Assembly: GCF_000691525.1 (NCBI RefSeq)
Contig: NZ_JMDW01000013.1
Location: 148,581 to 212,580, forward strand
Reading direction: 5' to 3'
DNA: 64,000 nt
DNA from: Mycolicibacterium neoaurum ATCC 25795
GTDB taxonomy: Bacteria; Actinomycetota; Actinomycetes; Mycobacteriales; Mycobacteriaceae
Shown: one piece after another, positions 44,358-52,634 of the stretch
Numbering within the stretch: position 1 is the first letter of the stretch
Layout of the letters: the number at the start of each line of letters is the position of its first letter
Notes under the pieces: model-generated
What the model saw: only the letters and a program-made list of their open reading frames with translations
Databases searched by the model: none
What the model was told of the DNA's origin: nothing
Translations under genes and position numbers: made by a program

Positions 44358-45059
44358 CAGCCGACGCTTTTCGGATTCGAACTCGGCATCGGTGAGGGCG
44401 CCGGAGTCGCGCAGTGCCGCCAGCGTCTTGAGACCTTCGAGGCGGATCCCGTCATCGGTGGGGATATAGGAGGCCGGCGCCTCGCCGAGGGTGAAGGTCG
44501 GCGTAACCGGCTGCGATCTCGCCCGCCACCGCGCGGCCCACACCCTCGCGATGACCAGGTCGACGAGCCCGAGACCGAACACCGCGGCACACCACCACGG
44601 CGCTTGTCCCAGCGGGCTGCCATGCCCGAACGCCAACCGCGGACTGACGAAGGCACTGACGTCACCCTCGGTGCGCACGGTGTAGGTGCCCGCCTCGGCA
44701 ACCCGGGCCACCCAGACCCGAACCCTGGCATCGCTGTTGACCGTCGTCGTGCCACCGATGTTCTCGACGATCTCCGGCTCCGGCACCCCGGCCGGCGGAT
44801 CGATGGCCATCCGCATGTCCGGGATCGGCAGGCCCGCGCCGCCGGCGCTGCCGATGATCTGCGTGTGGAAGCTGATGTTGACCTCACCCGACGGCAGCTG
44901 CAGCTCGGCCCGGCCGGGGATCGGCACCTCACCGTAGGCGTTGTACCGGTCCAGCACGAAGGCGTTCAGGATCAGGGTGGTGACGAAGCCGATCCCGGCC
45001 GCCACCATGATCAACACGGCGACGAAGGTGAGCAACCGGGGTGCGGCGGCGGGACGCAT
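44346..45059 (-). CDS. Membrane protein with C-terminal SHOCT domain
   Basis: About 237 residues. A first membrane helix (TFVAVLIMVAAGIGFVTTLI), an exported domain of about 110 residues without cysteine motifs, a second helix (AVFGLGLVDLVIARVWA), and a cytosolic tail with a SHOCT motif at the end (LKTLAALRDSGALTDAEFES). SHOCT segments are oligomerisation elements. Function unknown. Start: ATG 45059 has CACACT 7 nt upstream; ATG 45101 would add 14 residues. Confidence 0.82.
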   Translation of the reverse strand: MRPAAAPRLLTFVAVLIMVAAGIGFVTTLILNAFVLDRYNAYGEVPIPGRAELQLPSGEVNISFHTQIIGSAGGAGLPIPDMRMAIDPPAGVPEPEIVENIGGTTTVNSDARVRVWVARVAEAGTYTVRTEGDVSAFVSPRLAFGHGSPLGQAPWWCAAVFGLGLVDLVIARVWAARWRARSQPVTPTFTLGEAPASYIPTDDGIRLEGLKTLAALRDSGALTDAEFESEKRRLLGG

Positions 45060-45126
45060 GGCAGGAAGTGTGGCACGCCCACCATCACCGCTGCCGGACA
45101 TCGCGGCGCACGGCGGCCGTCGGTAC

Positions 45127-45132
45127 TAACCT
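45127..45132 (+). promoter_or_regulatory. Leaderless -10 element of the SABATH-type methyltransferase
   Basis: TAACCT, 7 nt before ATG 45140. Confidence 0.5.
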
Positions 45133-45139
45133 CACGAGC

Positions 45140-46213
45140 ATGCCCGAGTCCAGTGTCGTGGTGCGGCCGATCCCGGTCGGCAGCGGTGACTACAGTGCCA
45201 GCTCTCGGTTGCAGGCGGCCGGGCTCAACCAGGCGATCCGGTTGTTCGAGGAAGCCGCCGCGGCGGTACCCATTCCTCAGCCGCCGCTGCCCATCGTCAT
45301 CGCCGACTATGGTGCGGCCAACGGACACAACTCGCTGCTGCCGCTCAACGCGGCGATCACAACGCTGCGCGGGCGGACCCGGCCCGAGCATTCGATCCTG
45401 GTGACGCACACCGATGTGCCGGAGAACGATTTCAGTGCGTTGTTCCGGGTACTGCGTGAAGACCCGGACAGTTATCTGCGTCGCGATCCCGCGACCTTCG
45501 CGTCCGCGGTCGGTCGGTCGTTCTACAGCCAGATCCTGCCCGCCAACACCGTCAACCTCGGCTGGTCGGCCTGGTCGATCCTGTGGCTGAGCAGCGTTCC
45601 CGCCGTGGTGGGCGATCACATCCACGCCTCGTTCAGTGCCGACAGCACCGCACGACTGGCGCATGACCGGCTGGCGGCCAGGGACTGGCACGAGTTCGTC
45701 GCCTATCGCGGCCGGGAGTTGTGCCCCGGCGGGCGCGTGGTGGTGATGACGATGGCCATCTCCTCCGACGGTGAGTTCGGGTACCGGGCGCTGTTCGAGG
45801 CACTGATGGCCGAACTCGGCGAACTCGCGGCACGTGCGGTGATCACCGCCGACGAACTCATGCAGATGTCGCTACCCATCGCCGGTCGCCGCACGGCGGA
45901 TTTCACCACACCGTTCGCTCCCTCCGGGCGGTTGGAACAGCTGACGATCGAACACCTCGAGGTGTTCGACGCCGAGGACCGGTTCTGGCGTCAGTACCAG
46001 AAGGACGGGGACACAGCGGCTTTCGGCGCGCAGTGGGGTGATTTCCTGCAGGCCGCGGTGATCCCGGTGTTGGCCGGTTTCGTCGCCGCGGAACGCCGAT
46101 CGGCGTTCGGCGCGCAGCTACGGTCGGGGGTGACCGCCAGGATGGCGGCCGAACCGCAGGAGACCCAGATCCCGATGGCCCAGATCGTCCTGCACAAGAA
46201 ACCGCGCGGCTGA
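45140..46213 (+). CDS. SABATH-type SAM-dependent carboxyl methyltransferase
   Basis: A 357-residue protein related to salicylate/jasmonate carboxyl methyltransferases. The SAM site is IVIADYGAANGHNSL, and NTVNLGWSAWSILWLS corresponds to the plant SSYSLHWLS segment. ELCPGGRVVVMTM follows. Plant enzymes methylate carboxyl groups of small acids; bacterial members are poorly known, so the substrate is open. Its own promoter and the neighbouring flavoprotein monooxygenase hint at small-molecule modification. Confidence 0.87.
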   Translation: MPESSVVVRPIPVGSGDYSASSRLQAAGLNQAIRLFEEAAAAVPIPQPPLPIVIADYGAANGHNSLLPLNAAITTLRGRTRPEHSILVTHTDVPENDFSALFRVLREDPDSYLRRDPATFASAVGRSFYSQILPANTVNLGWSAWSILWLSSVPAVVGDHIHASFSADSTARLAHDRLAARDWHEFVAYRGRELCPGGRVVVMTMAISSDGEFGYRALFEALMAELGELAARAVITADELMQMSLPIAGRRTADFTTPFAPSGRLEQLTIEHLEVFDAEDRFWRQYQKDGDTAAFGAQWGDFLQAAVIPVLAGFVAAERRSAFGAQLRSGVTARMAAEPQETQIPMAQIVLHKKPRG

Positions 46214-46223
46214 CCCGGCCAGA

Positions 46224-47777
46224 TCACATGAAGGCGGGAACGGCCGCGTCGATAAGATGCGGTCCCGGCTCGGCCAACGCCGCGCTGAACTGTGCCGCCA
46301 ACTCCTCGGCGGTGCCTGCACGGCTGGCCGGAACCCCGAAACCTGCTGCAATGGCGACGAAGTCGATATCGGGGTTGCCGATGTCCAGCAGGGAGCGGGC
46401 CTTCGCACCGCCGGTGCCCTCACCCTGGCCTGCCCCCACCCTGGCCAGCTCCATCTGCAGGATCGCGTAGGCGTGGTTGTTCAGGATGACCACGGTGATG
46501 TCAAGGTTCTCGCGCGCCATCGTCCACAACGCCGAAATCGTGTACAACGCACTGCCATCGGCCTGCAGCGCGATCACCGGCCGGTCCGGGGCCGCCACGG
46601 CGGCACCGACGGCCACCGGCAGTCCCTGCCCTATCGCGCCTCCGGTCAGGGTGAGCACGTCGTGGGCCGGCGCACCGGCTGTGGCCGCAGGCACCAGCAC
46701 CCCGCTGGTATTGGCCTCATCGGAGATGATGGCGTCCGGCGGTAACAGCGCACCGATGACCTGTGCCCAATTCGCCGCCGTCAGCGGCCCTTTCGGCAGC
46801 TCCGGTCGAGGTGTATCGGGCAGCGACAGCGGTCCGGCACCGAGTTGATCGACCAGGCCGTCCAGTTCGTCGGGCGCCATCACGTGGGTCTGGACCCCGA
46901 TCGGGACCAGACCGCTGGGCTTGCCCGGATAGGCGAAGAACGCCACCGGTGCGCGCGCCCCGACCAGTACCAGGTGCGAGGCACCGGTCAGTTGCTGTTC
47001 GGCCTGCTCGGCAAGGTATCCGAGCCGGTCGACCGCCGGTATCCCCTTCCCGCGGCGCAGGCGGGCGGGGAAGGTTTCCACCAGCATGCGTGCGCCGGTG
47101 GCCGCGGCGATGCGTGCCGCGGCGGTCAGCCCGGCCTCCGTCGTCGCGGCACCACCGAGCAGCAGGACGGTTTCGCGGCCATGCGCGCGCAACGCCTCCA
47201 GGGCAGCCTCGGCACCGGAGCGCGCGTCGCTGGCCGTCGCGGTGGTCGGTGTGACGAGTTCATCGGGGGCCTGCGCCTCGCTCCAGGAGTAATCCGCGGG
47301 CAGGATGACGGTCGCGATCCGCCCGGGTGGTCCGGCCGCGGCGGCGATGGCGGCGTCGACGGCCGGGGCCAGCTGCGCGCCCGATTCCGGGCGGAAGACC
47401 ACTCCGTCCGGCCAACCGGCGAGCGCCTCGATATCGGACTGCAGCGGCGCATCGAATTCGACGTGGTGGGTGGCGTGGTCGCCGACGATGTTGACCACCG
47501 GGGTGTGGGCGCGCCGCGCGTTGTGCAGATTGGCCAGCCCGTTGGCCAGTCCCGGCCCCAGGTGCAACAAGGTGGCGGCCGGGTGCCCCGCGATGCGCGC
47601 ATAACCGTCTGCTGCGCCGGTCGCCACTCCCTCGAACAGGCAGAGCACCGCCCGCATCTGCGGTGTGTTGTCCAGTGCGGCAACGAAATGCATCTCCGAG
47701 GTGCCCGGGTTGGCGAAGCACACGTCCACCCCGCCGCCCAGCAGTCGTTGCAGGACGGTATCCGCACCGGAGGCCAT
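46224..47777 (-). CDS. Acetolactate synthase large subunit-like ThDP enzyme
   Basis: A 517-residue ThDP-dependent enzyme. N-domain with GVDVCFANPGTSEMHFV and the activating Glu in LCLFEGVATGAADGYAR; C-domain ThDP site ALQADGSALYTISALWTMAR with the Asn pair VILNNHAY. The first Gly of GDG is Ala. It lacks a nearby regulatory subunit and resembles benzoylformate-decarboxylase-like or biosynthetic ThDP lyases. Its ATG overlaps the upstream stop by 1 nt (TGATG), so it is coupled to the reductase gene. Confidence 0.87.
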   Translation of the reverse strand: MASGADTVLQRLLGGGVDVCFANPGTSEMHFVAALDNTPQMRAVLCLFEGVATGAADGYARIAGHPAATLLHLGPGLANGLANLHNARRAHTPVVNIVGDHATHHVEFDAPLQSDIEALAGWPDGVVFRPESGAQLAPAVDAAIAAAAGPPGRIATVILPADYSWSEAQAPDELVTPTTATASDARSGAEAALEALRAHGRETVLLLGGAATTEAGLTAAARIAAATGARMLVETFPARLRRGKGIPAVDRLGYLAEQAEQQLTGASHLVLVGARAPVAFFAYPGKPSGLVPIGVQTHVMAPDELDGLVDQLGAGPLSLPDTPRPELPKGPLTAANWAQVIGALLPPDAIISDEANTSGVLVPAATAGAPAHDVLTLTGGAIGQGLPVAVGAAVAAPDRPVIALQADGSALYTISALWTMARENLDITVVILNNHAYAILQMELARVGAGQGEGTGGAKARSLLDIGNPDIDFVAIAAGFGVPASRAGTAEELAAQFSAALAEPGPHLIDAAVPAFM

Positions 47778-48859
47778 CAGCGAATGGTACCGGCGCCCGG
47801 GATGAGGGGAAGATCCAGTGCGGTCACCCAGCCCGGCGGGAGATCGTTGACCGCCGGTACGGCGTTGAGCGCCCGCAGGCCCGTCGCCAGGCACCCCGCT
47901 GCTGCCGCGTCCCGGCCGGACCCGTCGGTGAACCGGAACGCGGTCTCCTGCGAGATGCTCGGCGTTCCCTCGATATCGACGCGGTACACGTCGTTGTCGT
48001 TGCCGGTCGGCCAGTCCGGGGCGGCGTCGAGTCCGATCCGGTTGACATGCTCGAGCTGGATGCGGGTCGTGCCCCGGTAGCGTCCGTTGATGGTGAACCG
48101 GACGGCCGCGACATTGCCCGCCGCTATGACACCCTTGGCCGACGGCCGGTCGGTCGAGGTCACCCATTTGTCCCAGGTCGTGGTGATCTCGTCGAGGGTG
48201 ATGCCCGCGGCATGAGCGATCATCGGAACCGTTGCGCCCCAGGCCATGATGAGGATCTCCGGGCTTTCCAGCAGCGGACGGTACTGCGGCGGCCGCCCGA
48301 TGCCCATCTCGAACTCGTAATCACCGGTGTAGTTGGTGTAGTCGAGCAGTTCCGAGGCTCGCACCGTCCTGACCTCCGAGCACAGCCCCATCAACGTCAG
48401 CGGGAACAGGTCGTTGGCGAAACCGGGATCGATCCCGGTGGTGAAGCAGGATGCTCCCCCGGCCACGCAGGCGTCGGTGATCGGTTGGATCCAGTTGGGC
48501 GGGTTGAGATGCATCGTGGGCCAAACCCATGGGGTCATGGCCGTGGAGACGACATCGATTCCCGCGCGTAAAAAGCGGCTGATCAGGTCGATGTTCGCAT
48601 CGGCCTGCGCGGCGGTAGGCCCGTAGTGCACCAGCGCATCGGGCCGCAATGCGATGAGGGCATCGACATCATCGGTGGCCGTGATCCCGAGTTGGCGGCC
48701 CAGCGCGCAGATGTCTCCGACATCGCGTCCGGCCTTCGCCGGATTGCTGACCCCGACCCCGACGAGTTCGAAGTTCGGGTGGGTGACGATTTCGCCGATC
48801 ACCATCGACCCGACGAAACCGGTCCCCCACACCACCACCCGCTTGGGCGACGCGCTCAT
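47777..48859 (-). CDS. Dihydrodipicolinate reductase-like NAD(P)H oxidoreductase
   Basis: A 360-residue Rossmann enzyme: RVVVWGTGFVGSMVIGEI at the N-terminus, ALVHYGPTAAQ, and GASCFTTGIDPGFANDLFP. Many mycobacterial genes of this family are annotated as dihydrodipicolinate reductase or amine dehydrogenase-like, but they are not DapB. Cotranscribed with the ThDP enzyme, so it may act on that enzyme's product. True reaction unknown. Confidence 0.83.
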   Translation of the reverse strand: MSASPKRVVVWGTGFVGSMVIGEIVTHPNFELVGVGVSNPAKAGRDVGDICALGRQLGITATDDVDALIALRPDALVHYGPTAAQADANIDLISRFLRAGIDVVSTAMTPWVWPTMHLNPPNWIQPITDACVAGGASCFTTGIDPGFANDLFPLTLMGLCSEVRTVRASELLDYTNYTGDYEFEMGIGRPPQYRPLLESPEILIMAWGATVPMIAHAAGITLDEITTTWDKWVTSTDRPSAKGVIAAGNVAAVRFTINGRYRGTTRIQLEHVNRIGLDAAPDWPTGNDNDVYRVDIEGTPSISQETAFRFTDGSGRDAAAAGCLATGLRALNAVPAVNDLPPGWVTALDLPLIPGAGTIR

Positions 48860-48869
48860 CGCGGCAGCC

Positions 48870-49412
48870 CTAGAAGCACCGGCGCAGGCCGCCTGGCTCG
48901 CAGATCAGCGGGTACTGGGTGATCGGGATCGGCAGCGGCCGTGCATAGGTCAGCGTGAACGGGAACTTCTCCAGCGTGGCATTCAGCCCACACACCTGGT
49001 TGTGCGACACGGTGCGCGTGCCGGTCATGGTGATGGTGTTGAATGCGAACGTCTCGAACAGCGGCTGGGTGCTGCCATCCGGACACGTCAACCCGTCCAC
49101 CGAGTTGATGTTGTAACTCCACTGCCCGCCCACCAGTTTCGCGATACCACCCTTGGCGACGGTGTTGGGCGTCGAGCTGACGGTCAGCTGGCAGGCGACC
49201 GGGTCGCGGATCTCGACGCGCAGATCGCCGACGACGGGCACGCAGACCGGGTAGATCGACCACGCCGCGTCGGGCAGGCCCTCCTGCTTGAAGGTGTAGA
49301 CCCCCTCCAGCACCTGCTGTTGCGGGTTCGCCCCGGCCGGTGCGGCCGGACCGATCATCGCCACACCAGCGGCCAGCAACACGGCACTGAACAATCCGCG
49401 AAGTATGTTCAC
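48870..49412 (-). CDS. Secreted protein of unknown function
   Basis: A 180-residue exported protein with signal peptide (MNILRGLFSAVLLAAGVAMI) cleaved near PAGANP. Mature part about 150 residues with six cysteines, probably three disulfides (YPVCVP, VACQLT, LTCPDG, HNQVCGLN, LICEPG, RRCF). This shape is a common mycobacterial secreted family but I cannot name it. GTG start at 49412, with AATACT 7 nt upstream. It lies 10 bp in front of the reductase gene and may lead that operon. Confidence 0.82.
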   Translation of the reverse strand: MNILRGLFSAVLLAAGVAMIGPAAPAGANPQQQVLEGVYTFKQEGLPDAAWSIYPVCVPVVGDLRVEIRDPVACQLTVSSTPNTVAKGGIAKLVGGQWSYNINSVDGLTCPDGSTQPLFETFAFNTITMTGTRTVSHNQVCGLNATLEKFPFTLTYARPLPIPITQYPLICEPGGLRRCF

Positions 49413-49476
49413 ACGTCGCAGTATTGCAGGGCGCTTCTGGCCCGTCCGGCGTTTGCCCCGTGAGAGGGTGCCGGGT

Positions 49477-50217
49477 ATGACCTCATTGGACGGAAAAGTC
49501 GCATTGATCACCGGGGCGTCGGCCGGACTCGGCGCCGCAACGGCCACCCTGTTCGCCGAACGTGGGGCCACGGTGTACGGCGTGGCCAGGGACACCGATC
49601 GGATGGCCGAGGTGTTCGGCAACGTGCCGGGTGGCCGGTTCGGCTCCTACGACATCTCCTCCGCCGAGGCCTGTGCGCAGGCGGTGGCCGACTGCGTCGA
49701 GGCGTTCGGGCGCATCGACGTGCTGGCCAATGTGGCCGGTTTCCACCAGATGCGGCGCACCGCCGGCGTGACCGATGCCGACTGGGCGTTCGATCTCGCG
49801 GTCAATCTCAACGGGCCGTTCTATCTCAGCCGCGCCGCCCTGCCCCATCTGCTGGCCACCGGCGGCAACATCGTCAATGTGGCGTCGGTGGCCGGTGTGG
49901 AGGGCGAGGTGTACTCGGCGGGGTACTGCGCGGCCAAGCACGGGCTCGTCGGGTTGACCCGGGCGATGGCCGTGGAGTTCACCAGGGAGGCGCTGCGCGT
50001 CAACGCGGTCTGTCCCGGCGGGATGCTGACCGCCCAGGTCACCGATTTCTCGGCGCCCGAGGATGCCGACTGGGAGCTGATCATGCGGATCGCCGCACCG
50101 CGCGGAATGATGGATCCGGTCGACGTCGCCAAGACCATCGCCTTCTTGGCCAGTGACGACGCCGCCGCCATCCACGGCGCGGTCTACCGGGTCGACAACG
50201 GAAAGGGCGCCGACTGA
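49477..50217 (+). CDS. Short-chain dehydrogenase/reductase coupled to the Cys-triplet protein
   Basis: A 246-residue classical SDR: LITGASAGLGAATATLF (TGxxxGxG), NVAGFHQM (NxAG), catalytic Ser in NVASVAGVEGE, YSAGYCAAK (YxxxK). A complete active site, so an active NAD(P)(H) oxidoreductase of unknown substrate. Its TGA overlaps the start of the next gene as TGATG, so the repeat protein is made by coupled translation. Confidence 0.92.
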   Translation: MTSLDGKVALITGASAGLGAATATLFAERGATVYGVARDTDRMAEVFGNVPGGRFGSYDISSAEACAQAVADCVEAFGRIDVLANVAGFHQMRRTAGVTDADWAFDLAVNLNGPFYLSRAALPHLLATGGNIVNVASVAGVEGEVYSAGYCAAKHGLVGLTRAMAVEFTREALRVNAVCPGGMLTAQVTDFSAPEDADWELIMRIAAPRGMMDPVDVAKTIAFLASDDAAAIHGAVYRVDNGKGAD

Positions 50218-50624
50218 TGAGCGAGATCGATACCGACACACAATCCGTCGGCACCGTGGGCAGCACCGAGGTGCAGGGTTCCATCGGCACCGTCGGCAGT
50301 ACCGCGGTCGTCGGCTCGATCGGCACCGTCGGCAGTGCCGGGGTCGCCGGGTCCATCGCCACGGTGAACAGTGCGGGTGTCGCGGGTTCGATCGCAACCG
50401 GTGGAAGTGCCGGGGTGGCGGGCGGATTCGCCGTCGTCGGCACGGCCTTCTCGGTGCTGTGCGCGGCGCTGGTCGGCTGCGTGGCCTGCATCGCGTGCGT
50501 GGCCTGCCGCAAATGTGCGGCGTGTGTGGCCTGTGCCGGCTGCGTCGATTGCGTCGGCTGTATCGGCTGCGTGAACTGCTCGGGCCTGCGCGGCGCGGTC
50601 GGTCTGCGCGACGTGCACGCCTGA
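50217..50624 (+). CDS. Repeat protein: five 12-residue repeats then twelve cysteines at every third position
   Basis: A 135-residue protein with no family I recognise. Residues 18-77 are five exact 12-residue units with consensus xVxGSIxTVGSA, after a partial unit at 9-17. Residues 88-121 are consecutive X-X-Cys triplets with Cys at 88, 91, 94 and so on to 121, twelve in all, and one more in phase at 82. X is mostly Val, Ile, Ala or Gly, with one Arg-Lys and one Val-Asp triplet. The tail is GLRGAVGLRDVHA. No signal peptide. A 12-residue period suggests a beta-solenoid; the Cys face could bind metal, be oxidised, or be post-translationally modified (RiPP-like). Coupled to an SDR. It is real coding sequence: it has regular codon use and starts inside the preceding stop. 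Confidence 0.8.
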   Translation: MSEIDTDTQSVGTVGSTEVQGSIGTVGSTAVVGSIGTVGSAGVAGSIATVNSAGVAGSIATGGSAGVAGGFAVVGTAFSVLCAALVGCVACIACVACRKCAACVACAGCVDCVGCIGCVNCSGLRGAVGLRDVHA

Positions 50625-50645
50625 TGCGCCGAGTGGACCCGGCGG

Positions 50646-52391
50646 CTAGACCCTCCGCCGACGACCCAACAGCGCGGCCCCGCCGACGGCGCCGAGGCTC
50701 AGCACCGCGCACGCCACCGCCGCGGTGATCAGCAGCGTCTGGTTGCTGCCGGTGGCCGGAGCTTCCTCGGCGGCCAACCGCAGCCGGTAGTCACCGGGCA
50801 GCGGACCTTCGCGCGGTTCGTCGAGACCCGGGTACTGCTGGGTCCGGTGCACCTCGAACATCCGCTCGCCACCGGCGCTCTGCTTCCACACACCCCAGGC
50901 CGGGGTCGCGCCGTCGAGCAACACCCGGCGTTCGCCGTAGCGGGTGTCGTCGCCGATGTCGACGATGCGCTGGACGCGGAAGGGCTCGTAGACCGCATCG
51001 GAGTAACGCACCTGCACCGGCACGTTGTCGTAGCGGAACAGCGGCGGCGGGGGCGGCGGCGCGATGGCCCCGATGTTGGCGATGGTCGGGATGAACCCGC
51101 CACCGAAGAAGCTGCCGACGGCCACCCCGACGGCGGTGCTGACCACGGTGTTGACGGTGTTGAGCACCACCGCGGTGAAGCTGTACGCCGCCAGATCGGC
51201 CACGTACATGACCATCCGCTGCAGCGGCGGGATCGTCACCACCCGCGGCTGGTTCTGGTACTCGTAGACGATGCGCACCGGATCGCGATAGGGGTTGACG
51301 ATCATCGGCCGGTAGAACTCGTCGTACTGGACCCAGTCCGGACTCCACTGCCGAACCCGGTTGTCCCAGTCGCGCTGGTCGGCGCGCAGTTCACGCTGGT
51401 CCGCACGCAGCTGGCGCTGATCCTCACGGAGTTCGCGCTGGTCCTCGCGCAGCTCACGGCGCTCCTGTGCCAGCCGATCACGCTCGTCGGCGAGACCGAC
51501 CAGCGATGACAGCGCGGCGAGATCCTCGACCTTGGCCGGCTCCGGCTTGACCTCGACGGGCGCGGCCTTGCTGGCCAGCACGAGATCATCGGCGGGAGCC
51601 TCCAGCACCGCCGGCTTCACGGTCTCGATGACGCGGGCCATCGGCTCGACCTGCTCGGTCTCGGCGGTGGTCTCGGCGGGAGTGGTCTCGGCGGGAGTGG
51701 TCTCGGTCGCCTCGGCGGGCTTCTCGGTGGCGGACTTCTCAGGAGCGGACGTGGCCGGTGCCCCGGTGCCCGGGCTCTCGGACACCGTGCTCGACGGGGT
51801 CGCGGTCTCGGTGCGGGCCTCCTCGGTGCGCGGCTGCTGGGTGGCGGGCTCTCCGGTGGCGGGCACGGTGCTGGTCGCCGGCGGGGCGGCGGACGTTGTC
51901 GCCGCCTGCGTGCTCGACCGGGTGGTGGTCGTCTCCGGTGCGCGGGTGGGTTGCGGGGCAACCGTTTCGGGCGCGGCGGGCGCGGGTTCCGGCGCCCGGG
52001 TCGGCTCGACGACCCTGGTCGGCGCCGGGGCCTGCGTCGCCGCCGGAGCTTGCGTCGGTGCCGGAGCCTGAGTCGGCGCCGGGGCTTGGTTTGGTGCGGG
52101 AACAACCGCGGTCGTCGCGGCCGGGGCCGGGGCCGGGGCGGTAGCGGCGGGGGCCTCGGCGGTAACGGCGGGCTCTGCCTCGGAGCGACCGCTCGAGCCG
52201 GCACCACCGCCGCCGGTGGCGGGCGAGGGTTCCTCGACGACCGTCGTCTCCACGACCGCGGTCTCCCCGGAACCGGGCTCGGCCAGGGCGGGCGTGACCC
52301 CGACGGTCAGCGCCGTCAAGGACAACACGACCGTGGACGCCACGCCGGCCACCAGGCTGCGTCGCAAGAACTCGTCACGTGCGGCACTCAT
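50646..52391 (-). CDS. Exported Pro/Thr-rich coiled-coil protein with sortase-like C-terminus
   Basis: A 581-residue surface protein. Signal peptide ends near ALAEP (residue 38). A long Ala/Pro/Thr/Glu-rich stalk (about 40-270) with QAPAPT repeats follows, then a charged coiled coil with 7-residue repeats (LREDQRE, LRADQRE; about 300-345), then a folded or membrane-associated part (LNTVNTVVSTAVGVAVGSFF). The end, APATG, then a hydrophobic helix and RRRR, has the layout of a cell-wall sorting signal 38 residues from the C-terminus. No sortase gene is in the window. Function unknown; a wall-anchored structural role is inferred. Confidence 0.85.
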   Translation of the reverse strand: MSAARDEFLRRSLVAGVASTVVLSLTALTVGVTPALAEPGSGETAVVETTVVEEPSPATGGGGAGSSGRSEAEPAVTAEAPAATAPAPAPAATTAVVPAPNQAPAPTQAPAPTQAPAATQAPAPTRVVEPTRAPEPAPAAPETVAPQPTRAPETTTTRSSTQAATTSAAPPATSTVPATGEPATQQPRTEEARTETATPSSTVSESPGTGAPATSAPEKSATEKPAEATETTPAETTPAETTAETEQVEPMARVIETVKPAVLEAPADDLVLASKAAPVEVKPEPAKVEDLAALSSLVGLADERDRLAQERRELREDQRELREDQRQLRADQRELRADQRDWDNRVRQWSPDWVQYDEFYRPMIVNPYRDPVRIVYEYQNQPRVVTIPPLQRMVMYVADLAAYSFTAVVLNTVNTVVSTAVGVAVGSFFGGGFIPTIANIGAIAPPPPPPLFRYDNVPVQVRYSDAVYEPFRVQRIVDIGDDTRYGERRVLLDGATPAWGVWKQSAGGERMFEVHRTQQYPGLDEPREGPLPGDYRLRLAAEEAPATGSNQTLLITAAVACAVLSLGAVGGAALLGRRRRV

Positions 52392-52551
52392 CGTGCATCG
52401 ACTCCTCGAAGATCAGGAGCAGGGCAATTCTCAGCCACTACTGCGGTTCGCAGTCATCTCCCCCGACACCGGCCGTACGGCCCAGCAGCTGTCTCGCCTG
52501 GTTCATCGCTGTGGACGCCCCAGCGTTACATCCGGCGTCTACCTGGCTCCC

Positions 52552-52605
52552 GAGATTCACATCACGTACGTCGTTGCAGCGGATGACGTACCTGATGTGA
52601 ATCTC
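52552..52605. repeat. 54-bp hairpin between divergent surface-protein and helicase genes
   Basis: Two 21-base arms (52552-52572 and 52585-52605) match at 20 of 21 positions around a 12-base loop. It sits 30 bp before the helicase GTG and about 160 bp from the surface-protein start. Between divergent genes it is unlikely to be a terminator; an operator or a leader hairpin that hides the helicase start is more likely. The rest of the 243-bp gap shows nothing else. Confidence 0.75.
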
Positions 52606-52634
52606 ACCGGTGCAGCGTCTGACACCATCGTCGG

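Noticed and set aside
50250..50460. 36-bp periodic repeats as a possible CRISPR array
   Set aside because: The units are contiguous and code for 12-residue protein repeats in frame; there are no spacers.
51360..51500. Short tandem DNA repeats as a possible CRISPR-like array
   Set aside because: The period of 21 bases is simply the heptad coding repeat of the coiled coil, with no spacers.
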